Shown here piece by piece: positions 12,401-21,206 of a stretch of 64,000 nt of DNA. The DNA is from Caenorhabditis elegans (lineage: Eukaryota > Nematoda > Chromadorea > Rhabditida > Rhabditidae). The DNA lies in assembly GCF_000002985.6 (NCBI RefSeq), contig NC_003281.10, positions 1,860,001 through 1,924,000 on the forward strand, written 5' to 3'. The notes beneath the pieces were generated by a model. It was not told the DNA's origin. It did not search any database and saw only the letters and a program-made list of their open reading frames with translations. The translations under genes were made by a program, and so were the position numbers. Position 1 is the stretch's first letter. Each line of letters begins with the position of its first letter.

Positions 12401-15400
12401 ATTTTGTCGTGGGATGTCACGGTGTTTGCGTACTTTTGGCGCTACCGTACCCCCCGGAAATTCAAATTTTTGGGTTTTTCATCAGATTTGCGGCACGAAA
12501 AATTGCGCGAAAAATTGCACAGTTTTCTGAAATTTTGCGAAAATATGCAAAATAGGGGTAAAATGGTGCTCTGAATGCGAATTTAGCAGTGTAAAATCGT
12601 AGAAATCCCAAGTTTTCGAGTTTTTCTTGAGTTTTCCATGAAACTCCCCCCCCCCAAAAATTACCTAGAAATTGATATTTCCCCTGTGACTCTTATGCTT
12701 CAACTCTTATTGATTGCAGTAAAAACAGGTATTTATTCACATTTTCAGCCTTAAATTGGCTGAAAATGGGAATAAATACCGTATTTCTGCCAACAATTTG
12801 ACAATAGAGCACATTTGTCACTCGGAGATGCGGAAGCTATGCCCAAATTTACATTTTTTCACGAAAAACTTGTGATTTTCACAGATTTTCAGTTGAAAAT
12901 TCGATTTCTCCATCACTTTTTACCCTCCTAAACCGGTTTTCAGACAATTTGGACCAACTGTCGTAAAGTTCGGTGCCAAGTACGCAAACCTCGGTGTTTG
13001 CGTACTTTTGGGGCTACCGTACCCCGGGAAATTCAAAAATAGGCTTAGAGGCTCTGAAAATCGCACAAAAACACTAAATTTTTGGGTTTTTAGCAGAGTT
13101 TTTATCTGAAAACTGCATTTTCTTGAAATTTGGTTATTTTCCACCCAAAAACATTATTTTCATTGAAAATTCGAAATTTCTCAGCAAAAATCTGCATTTT
13201 TTGAACATCCTGAGATTTGTAAGAATTTTCCAACTTTCAAAGCAAAAATTATGCAAAAATCGCCGAAAACCGTGGCAAAATTTGTATTTTTGAGCAATTT
13301 TCGGCTGAAAAACGCTGGAAAGTTGGAAAAATTGGATAATCAATGAAAATTTCAACAAAAATGGGGATTTTTAAGAAATTTGAATCCTATCAACTGATTT
13401 TTAGTTGATTTTTCTGGAAATTATCTATCTAAAAATCGAATTTTTTAAACATTTTCTCAGTGACTCATGTGCCTCTACTCAGATTGATGGCATAAAAACT
13501 GTATTTATTCACATTTTCAGTCTTAAATTGAGCTGAAAATGTGAATAAATACAGTATTTCTTCTGCCAACAATTTCACAATAGAGCACTTTTGTCACTCG
13601 GACATGCGGAAGCTATGCCCAAATTTTCAATTTTCCCCCGAAAACTTGTGAATTTTCCAAAAAAAAAAAATCATTTTTTACTACTTTTGAGCCAAATTTT
13701 CCCAATAAATATTTCAGAATCCCTAGACACTTGCTCTCATCTTCTTGATTTCTGGAAGAAACAGCCCCCCGTTCAGCAACAACTCGCCTATTCAGGAGGA
13801 ATTCTTGACGAAGAACGATCTCAGCGAACCATTAACGGAGCGGCGGAGCAACTTTTCGGCGGCGGCGGAGCAACGCCGAGCCAAAAGACTGGAACTCCAT
13901 CATTGGGCAGAGAGCTCTCGACACCGTTAGCTACAACTCCACTGATTCCGATGAACTTTCCGTTGTCCTCAGCATTACCGGTTATAAGTGCAATTCCGTC
14001 TAACGCGTCGACTATGGATCTTTCTGGAGGTGCGCGGGAATTTGATCTTCCCGCCGAAAAAAAATATTCAAAAATTTGAATTTTTTGAATTTCCCGCCAA
14101 AAAAATTTCAAAAATTTGAATTTTTAGAATTTCCCGCCGAAAAAAAATATTCAAAAATTTGAATTTTTTGAATTTCCCGCCAAAAAATATTCAAAAATTT
14201 GAATTTTTTGAATTTCCCGCCAAAAAATATTCAAAAATTTTAATTTTTGAATTTCCCGCCAAAAAATATTCAAAAATTTGAATTTTTGAATTTCCCGCCA
14301 AAAAATATTCAAAAATTTGAATTTTTTGAATTTCCCGCCAAAAAATATTCAAAAATTTGAATTTTTGAATTTCCCGCCAAAAAATATTCAAAAATTTGAA
14401 TTTTTTGAATTTCCCGCCAAAAAATATTTTAAAAATTTGAATTTTCCGCCAAAAAAAAAGGTCAAAAATATTCAAAAAATTTGAATTTTCTAAATTTCCC
14501 GCCAAAAATTCCATTGATTTTTCAGCAGCCGAATCAATAGTTGGCGGTGGTGCGTCAGAAGTGGGCGGAGCCGCGTCCACGAATTCGGATTCGCTGAATT
14601 CGGGAATCGGTGACGCGTGGTCGAAATTTCGAACACAAGCCGATGTTTGGATGTGTCTAGCAGAATTATATATAAATGAAGGAAGACATGCAGATTTGAC
14701 AAAAGTTATTGAACAGGCGATTACAATGTTTCCAAGTTCACCGCAGGCACTTTATTTGAAGGTAGCTGCCGGAAAATTGGCGGATTTTTGATGCAAAAAC
14801 TCTCGAAAACCCCGCGAAAAATGATCTACAATGACAAAAATCTCGATTTTTTGGTCAAAAAATGGATGAAAATCGGCTAAAAATCAAGGAATTTACAAAA
14901 AAATGACTGAAAATCGTGGATTTTTTCGGAAAAAACTCGAAAACTGCTCAAAAATGGGCGAAAAAATCGATTTTCCGCCTAAAAAATCCGCATTTTTAAG
15001 TGGGAATTTCAAATTTGCCTCGCGGCCAGCACATGCGCTCTATTGATAAATTGCACAGAAATTCTGAAAATTTTTCGGATTTACTGTCAGAGATTGGCAA
15101 GTTATCGACACATTTTTTTCCTCTTCTAAACTGCGGTAAAAGTTTTCACTGTGAAAATTCCAGATTTTCAGTTCGATTTTCGAAATCCCCCCCAATTTTC
15201 ACCCCTAAATCAAGATTTCCCAGCTTTCTAGCTTGAAATTTGAATTTCCCGGGGGTACTGTAGACCCAAAAGTACGCGAACATCGAGGGCTACACGACAA
15301 AATGCACAGTTTTTTGAAATTTCGAGAAAATATGCAAAATAGGGGTAAAATGGTGCTCTGAATTCGGATTTTGCAGTGAAAAATCGTAGAAATTCCTATT

Positions 15401-17000
15401 TTTCGAGTTTTCCTATAAAAAGTTATAAATTTTTCAAATTTTCAGCCTAAGATTTCACATTAAATCCATAAAATCCCTTAGAAATTGATATTTCAGTGGC
15501 TCATGTGCTTCTCCTCGTACAAAGTAGATTGGTGGCCTAACTTTTGAGATTTCTAGGCCACCAATCTGAATACGATGGTTTTAAGCCGTTTTTCATCGAT
15601 TTTTTTTTTGGATTTTTATCACAAATAAATACAATAAAAAGGATTTTAATTTAAAAATCGCCAAATTTTCAGTTTAAATCCCTAAAATCTACTAAAAATC
15701 GATATTTCCCCTGTGACTTGTGCGTTTCTCAGATTTTGGCATAAAAACTGTATTTATTCACATTTTCAGTCTTAAATTGAGCTGAAAATGTGAATAAATA
15801 CCGTATTTCTGCCAACAATTTGACAATAGAGCACATTTGTCACTCGGACATACGGAAGCTATGCCCAAATTTTCATTTTTTCCCCAAAAACTTTGGATTT
15901 TTAACGAAAATTGAGATTTTTTACCTGAAAAAACTGGAAAAATCGACGATTTTCATTGAAAAATTCCAAATTATTTTTGCAGGGTCGCCTGCTAGTTTCC
16001 CGATGTCAAAAGCTCGCCGACGAGACGCTAGTCTCCAGAATTCGAGGAGAAGCAAAATCGGCATATCTTGCAGCGCTAGCACTTGCACCCGGCCATTTTC
16101 AGTCAATGTCAGCGTTGGCGAAGCTCTACGAAGAGGAAGGAAATCAGAAAATGGCTGAGCACATGCTGAGGTCTGAATGGGGTTACTGTAGGCCTAAAGG
16201 CACATACGAGAAGCTGGAAAATATTGGAAAAATCAATTTTTTTAATGGGAAAATCGATAATTTTAGAAAAATAATCTGGAAAATGCCATAATTTTCTGAA
16301 AAAAAATCGATAATTTTCTGAAAAAATCGATTTTTTTTTGTTGAAAAATCAATATTTTTAAAATCGATAATTTTAGAGAAAAAAAAATCGATAATTTCCC
16401 AAAATATCGATAATTTTTTTGAAAAAATCGATAATCTTCCGGAAAATCAATAAATTCCCGGAAAATCGATAATTTTAGAAAAAAAATCAATAATTTCGAA
16501 GAAAAAATAACGATTTTTTTTGTTGAAAAATCGATAATGTTCTAGAAAATCAGGGAAAATCGATATTTTTCTGAAAAATCCGATAATTTTTTGAAAAAAA
16601 TCAATAATTTTCTGAGAAAATCGATAATTTTCTGAAAAAATTCGATAATTTAAAAATCGATAATTTTCTGAAGTAATCGATAATTTAAAAAAAATCGATA
16701 ATTTTCTAAAGTAATCAATAATTTTCTGAAAAAAAAACGAATTTTTTTGAAAAAATCGATAATTTTCGAGCTTCTCATGCGCGCCTTTAAACTACAGTAA
16801 TCCAATTTTTTTGCAGAGAAATGGTACGTGTGGACCCTCTAAACTGTGAATGGTGGCAACAATTGGGATGTTCTCTAATGAAACGTGGCGATTCGGACCG
16901 TGCAACTGAATGTCTCACCGCTGCCGCTCAATTGGACAGATCTACGCCGCTTTTGCCGTTTTCCGTCGTTCCGATGGTGTTTCCTGCTAATTTCCGATAA
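438..17000 (+). CDS. ttc-7: TTC7 tetratricopeptide-repeat protein, PI4KIII-alpha complex scaffold
   Basis: Fourteen exons join in a single frame: 438-618, 1670-1827, 4032-4131, 4312-4563, 5732-5987, 7288-7474, 10253-10338, 10393-10709, 11710-11809, 11919-12277, 13718-14029, 14526-14761, 15983-16170, 16817-17000, giving 971 aa. The N-terminus (KGSRLEAEIDRVRADANWKR) matches TTC7A/B (GSRLETEIERCRSECQWER). Other landmarks are LRLVAEGYAIKGLCIE, IEEIILLLLINEVLSTREVI, YERAMKFA, TPR helices from about residue 380 onward, and the C-terminal PLLPFSVVPMV. In animals TTC7 bridges the EFR3 membrane anchor and PI4-kinase III-alpha for plasma-membrane PI4P synthesis. It is longer than human TTC7B (about 840 aa) because of Ser/Thr-rich inserts in exons 4, 8 and 11. 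Introns are large and repeat-filled. Every exon phase agrees, so the model is strong; exact acceptors of exons 9 and 12 are the least certain. Confidence 0.93.
640..1660 (+). other. TTC7 intron 1: phased A/T-run sequence
   Basis: The intron consists almost entirely of short A4-6 and T4-6 runs alternating roughly every 10 bases, with ATTTTTNNCTCAAAAA-like phrases repeated many times. It resembles the periodic A/T clusters (PATCs) known from introns of C. elegans germline genes on autosomal arms. No open coding structure was found. Confidence 0.55.
2270..2770 (+). repeat. Family A element, near full length, sense
   Basis: Lies in TTC7 intron 2. Modules in order are GGCCTAAC...TTCTAGGCCACC inverted repeat, CACAAATAAATACAATAAAAAGG, then a palindrome with TTCACATTTTCAG arms, then the asymmetric tail ATAGAGCACATTTGTCACTC...GGAAGCTATGCCC. 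The tail defines the orientation. It carries TTTTCAG and AATAAA on the sense strand. Confidence 0.8.
3190..3380 (+). repeat. Family A element with extended palindrome, sense
   Basis: A second copy in TTC7 intron 2. Its left arm is the best preserved in the window: TTGTTGGCAGAAATAC mirrors GTATTTCTGCCAACAA, so the hairpin arms here are about 45 bp. This suggests the ancestral core was a long palindrome. Confidence 0.8.
3820..4018 (+). repeat. Family A element, sense
   Basis: A third copy in TTC7 intron 2, ending only about 15 bases before exon 3. Its tail runs almost into the polypyrimidine tract of that exon's acceptor. Confidence 0.8.
4670..5440 (+). repeat. CTACAGTA fold-back cluster
   Basis: In TTC7 intron 4. 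At least three blocks alternate TCAATTTGAGTATAATCATGCCATATTTTGCTCCAATTTG with its reverse complement, around a core with GGGTCCCGC and CTACAGTAACCC. They are inverted-repeat units able to form hairpins. Related cores recur at 10720-11700, 17150-17620, 18080-18215, 18750-18890, 19605-20165 and 37665-38230. Confidence 0.75.
6380..7150 (+). repeat. Family B dispersed repeats (three copies)
   Basis: In TTC7 intron 5. Each copy contains GGGTACTGTAGC, AAAAGTACGCAAACACCG and CGACAAAATGCACAA, flanked by GAATTTCCCGG and by GGGTAAAA motifs. About thirty copies occur across the window in both orientations, in introns and intergenic DNA (for example near 2900, 8330, 9430, 15270, 35690-37100, 40010-40640, 47090, 51530 and 52430). 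Origin not recognised. Confidence 0.75.
6441..6457 (+). repeat. G17 homopolymer
   Basis: Seventeen uninterrupted Gs on the plus strand inside a Family B copy, replacing the usual CCCGGGG segment. Long G tracts can form G-quadruplexes and are the known deletion-prone substrates of the DOG-1/FANCJ helicase pathway in C. elegans. Confidence 0.95.
7905..8215 (+). repeat. Family A element, sense (pair with 13355-13645)
   Basis: In TTC7 intron 6. Its left flank (AAAAATGGGGATTTTTAAG, then TGAATCCTATTAACTG) recurs almost unchanged at 13355, 5.4 kb downstream in intron 10, so the two copies share a recent duplication. Confidence 0.8.
8935..9085 (+). promoter_or_regulatory. CT-rich non-repetitive island inside TTC7 intron 6
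   Basis: A block unlike the surrounding repeats: CTCTGTTTTCTCTCACTCTC, then GTGTATATGTGTTTCTGTG, then CACTCTCTCTTCTCTG. CT-rich stretches of this kind are common upstream of Caenorhabditis transcription starts. It lies about 1.2 kb before exon 7, which opens the TPR half of the protein. Promoter function is only a suggestion. Confidence 0.3.
9840..10220 (+). repeat. Family A element, full length, sense (pair with 15515-15900)
   Basis: At the 3' end of TTC7 intron 6. It is nearly identical to 15515-15900 over about 370 bp, including the AGATTGGTGGCCTAAC start and the tail, which implies recent duplication within the gene. Confidence 0.82.
10720..11700 (+). repeat. CTACAGTA repeat array, tandem
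   Basis: Fills TTC7 intron 8. Six or so units of about 150-160 bp each contain GCGCCTTTAAACTACAGTAAC, then GGGGGATTTCGTGGCGGGACC, then CCAAAATCAACGAAAACTAG, then GGGGCTCATTTGAAAGCTCTCAG. The next exon's acceptor lies just past the last unit, whose GCTCTCAG is itself acceptor-like. Confidence 0.82.
12655..12870 (+). repeat. Family A element, sense
   Basis: In TTC7 intron 10, preceded by a CCCCCCCCC run at about 12645. The palindrome arm is slightly decayed (AAAATGGGAATAAATACC). Confidence 0.78.
13355..13645 (+). repeat. Family A element, sense (pair with 7905-8215)
   Basis: Also in TTC7 intron 10, about 70 bp before exon 11. Near-identical to 7905-8215 apart from a 4-base ATCT duplication and an extra TTC after CAGTATTTC. 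Confidence 0.8.
14045..14510 (+). repeat. minisatellite, about 40-bp unit
   Basis: TTC7 intron 11 is almost entirely a tandem array of about eleven units of TTCCCGCCAAAAAATATTC followed by AAAAATTTGAATTTTTTGAA. Unit length varies by one to a few bases in the T run. The translated frames give repetitive peptides but have no coding support. Confidence 0.9.
15515..15900 (+). repeat. Family A element, full length, sense (pair with 9840-10220)
   Basis: In TTC7 intron 12, about 85 bp before exon 13. One of the few copies that keeps all modules from AGATTGGTGGCCTAAC to the GGAAGCTATGCCC tail. Confidence 0.82.
16235..16790 (+). repeat. ATCGATAATTTT minisatellite in TTC7 intron 13
   Basis: About 25 tandem, imperfect units of AAAATCGATAATTTTCTGAA, period 18-21 bp. 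Similar arrays occupy 18905-19236 and 32210-33150, each inside an intron of a different gene. Confidence 0.88.
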
Positions 17001-18372
17001 ATTTTGATATTTTTCGACTGAAAATTTGAAAAAAAATTGAAAATTTTGGCCTAAATTGAGGATTTTTTTTTGAAAATTCTGTTTTTCGCTCATTTTTTTT
17101 TCAAAATGAGAAATTTTTTCTCGTAACCTCAATTTTCGAATTTCTTACGTTTTCAGCTTCAATTTGACACCCATATTGGCTATATTCCACCATTTTGAAA
17201 TTTTCAGGGTCTCGCCACGAAATCCCGCCGGGTTACTGTAGCTTAAAGGCGCAGGAGAGGCGCAATTCGATTTTAAGTGTCATTTTCGAGCTCAGCGGCT
17301 CATCAGCTTTCATTTGAGCCCCATATCGACTATATTCCGACTATTTTGAAAATTTGAGGGTCCCGCCACGAAATCCCGCCGGGTTACTGTAGTTTTCGCG
17401 ACGAGACCCAATTTTTTTTCAAAATCATCGTAACCTAGTCAATATGGGGGTCATTTGAAAGCTCTCGACGAGCTAAATTCAAATTTTTAACTTTCGACTC
17501 GCCAATGCGCCTTTAAACTACAGTAACCCGGGGGCTTTCGTGGCGGGACCCGAGAATTTTCAAAATCATCGAAACCTAGCCAATATGGGGCTTATTTGAA
17601 AGCTTATACTGAGCTGAACTCGAAAATGAGCAAATTTTCACATTTTGAGCGAAAATTGTTTGAAAAAATAAGTTTTTTTGGTCAATTTTTCTCGATTTTT
17701 CAGATAATTCTTCCCGATCTCTTTTCTCCCTTTTTATTGATTTTTAGATGTAATTCCATTATTTTTTCTCATTGTGAATAGAAAATTTGTATATTATCTA
17801 TTTATTTATTGATTTTTATTTTACAAAAACGATTTTCTGTGAATTTTATATTCGAAAAATGGTGAAAAAATGGATTATTTATTGATTTTTTTTTTGGATT
17901 TTTTTAGGTTTTGTATATTTTATGACTGTAAAAAATTGCAGGATTAAAAATTTATTTTTATCGATTTTTTGAATTTTTTTGGAAAAATTTATTTTCTAAA
18001 AAAAATGGTTTTTTTCTTAAAAATTTTTTTTTTCTAAATTTGTCAATTTTGGCCTAAAATCAATATTATCGATTTTTGCAGCTTTCATTTGACGCCCGTC
18101 ATGCCCAGATTGGGCCCCGCCGCGAAAACTACAGTACCCCGGGGAGATTTCGTGGTGGGACCCGAAAATGTCTAAATTTAACAGATTTTAGCCGATATGG
18201 GGGTCAAATGAAAGCTGGGAGAGTGAAAAAGCTGAAAATTAGATTTGTTTTGAACAAAAAAAAATTTCCAAATTTTCGAAAAAAAATTTTTTTTTTTCCG
18301 AATTTTTAATTTTTATCAAAAACTCATAAATATATACTATATCGCGAAACCCGCCGATTTTCAGCGCCCAAA
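17001..18372 (+). other. intergenic, TTC7 to Gemin2
   Basis: 1.37 kb without coding signals. 17150-17620 and 18080-18215 are CTACAGTA fold-back repeats. 17690-17990 is T-rich and may hold the TTC7 3' end. 18320-18372 contains TATATACTATAT and then GATTTTCAG eight bases before the Gemin2 ATG, a likely spliced-leader acceptor. Whether Gemin2 has its own promoter or belongs to the upstream operon cannot be decided here. Confidence 0.6.
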
Positions 18373-20747
18373 ATGGATCAAGAAGCCTGTCTCGGCCCAT
18401 CGGACGATTTCGAAGCGGATGACGTGGATATGACGTCACCGGCAATGTCAGCTGCACAATATCTCCGACAAATGCAAGCAGAGCGTCGTGGGACTAAAAA
18501 TGTCGTGAGAATTGCTCAAAAATCGCCAGATTCCACGTCACCAGAGGCCAAGAAGCAGAAGCAGTGGCTTGAAAGTGTCGGATATCAGGAAGTAAAGAAA
18601 ATTGAGGTTAATAGTGCGAAAAAACTGAAAAACAAACTTAAAATTGATTCCTAAAAATTTGGGGAAATTTTTATAATTTTGCAAAAAAAAATTTTTTTTT
18701 AATTTGGAAATTTTTTTTGAGAAAAAAATTTGAATTTTTCTATTTTCAAGTTCAGCACACTGAGAGCTTCAAAATGACACCCATATTGACCCTATTCCAC
18801 CTATTTTGAAAATATTTGGGTCCCGCCACGAAAACTACAGTACCCTTTTGTGGCGGGACCCAGAAATTCTCAAAATAGGTGGAATGGGGCTTAAATTAGT
18901 GCAAAAATTAAACTGTACTGAAAAATCGAAAATTTTCATTAAAAATCAATATTTTCCCGGAAAATCAATAATTTTCTTTAAAAATCGATAATTTTCTGAA
19001 AAAAATCGATATTTTTCTGGAAAATCGATAATTTTCTGAAAAAATCGATGATTTTCTCAAAAATCGATAATTTTCTTGAAAAATCGATAATTTTCTGAAA
19101 AAAACAATAATTTTCTGAAAAAATCGATAATTTTCGGAAAAATCGATAATTTTCTAAAAAAATCGATAATTTTCGGAAAAATCGATAATTTTCGGAAAAA
19201 TCGATAATTTTCGGAAAAATCGATAATTTTCTGAAATTTTCAGACACCATCACCATTAATCCCATCGGAAGAGTGGCGACAGGAGAAATGTCGGAAATTC
19301 GAAGAAACTCGTGCAAAAATGGCGCTGAAAATCGAAAAATTCTCGCCGATGAGGATTGACAGACTGAATTCGGTAAAAATTTGGATTTTTCGCCGAAAAA
19401 AAATTCGTGAAAATCCCAAAAAATATGATTTTTCAGCCAGAAGAAGAGGAATGGCACGAAATTCTGCTCGAAAAATGTCTGCCGGAATTTCAGGATATTG
19501 CTGGAAACTTTTTGAATCACACTGGAACGCCGCCGGCCTTGCGGATGGTCTTTTCGATTCCAAAGAGACATGTACGCGAAAACTGACGGAAAATTCGAAT
19601 TCAGTTCGCCGAGAGCTTTCAAATGACCCCCATATTGACTAGGTTACGATGACTTTGAAAAAAATTGGGTCCCGCCGCGAAAACTACAGTAATCCAGCGG
19701 GTTTTCGTGGCGAGACCCAAAAACTTTCAAAATTGTAGTAACCTAGTGAATATGGAGCTTATTTGAAAGCTAGTAAGCTGCTGAGCTCGAAAATTACACT
19801 GAAAATCGGTTTGCGTCTCTCCTGCGCCTTTAAACTACAGTAACCCGGCGGCTTATCATGGCGAGACCCAAAAACTTTCAAAATTGTCGGAATCTAGTCA
19901 ATATGGGGCTTAAATGAAAGCTAATGACACGCTGAACTCGAAAATTCCACTTAAAATCGGTTTGCATCTCTCCTGTACCTTTAAACTACAGTAACCCGGC
20001 GGGTTTTCGTGGCGAGAACCAAAATTCTTCAAATTTGCTGAAAGATAAGCAATATGAAGCTTATTTGAAAGCTAGTAAGCTCTGCTGAGCTCAAAAATTA
20101 CACTGAAAATCGGGGTTGCGCCTTTAAACTACAGTAACCCCCGACCCGACGAGTTCGTCGTTGCGAGACCCAATTTTCTTACAGCTGAGCCAACTCATCG
20201 AGTATCTCGTCGATTGGAGCATTGAAGAAGGCCTAAATCGTCCGATTCGCGAATGGATTTATTCACTTTTAGCGGTTATTGATCTACCATTGGTTCAGGA
20301 TGTTGTCTCCGCGTTGAGAAGATTGGTCAAAGAGTGCAGGTTTATCGATTTTTCTGAGAATTATCGATTTTTCCGGGGAAAATATTGATTTTTTTTTCCA
20401 AAAAAAAAAGTATAATTTTTTCAGAAAATTATCGATTTACCGCAAAATTTATTGATTTTTTTTTTTTGCGAAAAAATGTTATTGATTTTTCTATAAATTA
20501 ATCGATTTCCTTGCAAAATTCTCAATTTTTACAATTTCTTTCAAAAAAAATCAATATTTTTTATAGGTTTTTTACCGAAAACTTATTATATCAGCTACCA
20601 GAAATTATCGATTTTTCACCCAAAATTCCTTCCAGAAGCCTCCGCTCCGAGCTATCGATTGATCGAAAATCAGAAGCCAACGAGTTCTCACTGTTCATCA
20701 CAATTATCACGATTTTCTTCGGGCAAAAAGATTTGGCGGATATTTAA
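18373..20747 (+). CDS. smi-1: Gemin2 / SMN-interacting protein
   Basis: Five exons: 18373-18591 (or -18606 with an alternative GTTAAT donor), 19244-19372, 19437-19571, 20185-20339, 20636-20747, giving 249 or 254 aa. Gemin2 binds SMN and the Sm ring during spliceosomal snRNP assembly. Family signatures are the N-terminal acidic segment plus AAQYLRQMQAER (human PQEYLRRVQIEA), EEWRQEKCRKFEETR, GTPPALRMVFSIP, LSQLIEYLVDW...REWIYSLLAVIDLPL (human VLEYLSNW...GRWLYALLACLEKPL), and the near-invariant C-terminus FFGQKDLAD (human YFDQRDLAD). Length is close to the human protein (280 aa). Intron 1 carries an ATCGATAATT array and intron 3 CTACAGTA repeats. The symbol is that of the C. elegans Gemin2 orthologue. 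Confidence 0.92.
18905..19236 (+). repeat. ATCGATAATTTTC minisatellite in Gemin2 intron 1
   Basis: About 16 tandem units of GAAAAATCGATAATTTTC, 17-20 bp each, ending seven bases before the exon 2 acceptor (AATTTTCAG). The array's own TAATTTTCTGAAATTTTCAG phrase merges with the acceptor. Confidence 0.88.
19605..20165 (+). repeat. CTACAGTA repeat array in Gemin2 intron 3
   Basis: Three to four units with TTTAAACTACAGTAACCCGG, TTTTCGTGGCGAGACCCAAA and ATATGGAGCTTATTTGAAAG, the same family as in TTC7 intron 8. Confidence 0.8.
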
Positions 20748-21153
<406 letters not shown>

Positions 21154-21206
21154 CAACACCAGGTCTCAATATTTATTCCTCAAATAAGATCAATTTGTAT
21201 TTTTAT

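Noticed and set aside
14191..14580. Minus-strand open frame with FLAGNSKIQIFEY repeats
   Set aside because: It is the TTC7 intron 11 minisatellite read in reverse; the plus-strand exons around it are in phase without it.
18978..19622. Minus-strand 214-codon frame rich in FRKLSIF
   Set aside because: It covers the ATCGATAATT array and the antisense of Gemin2 exons 2 and 3.
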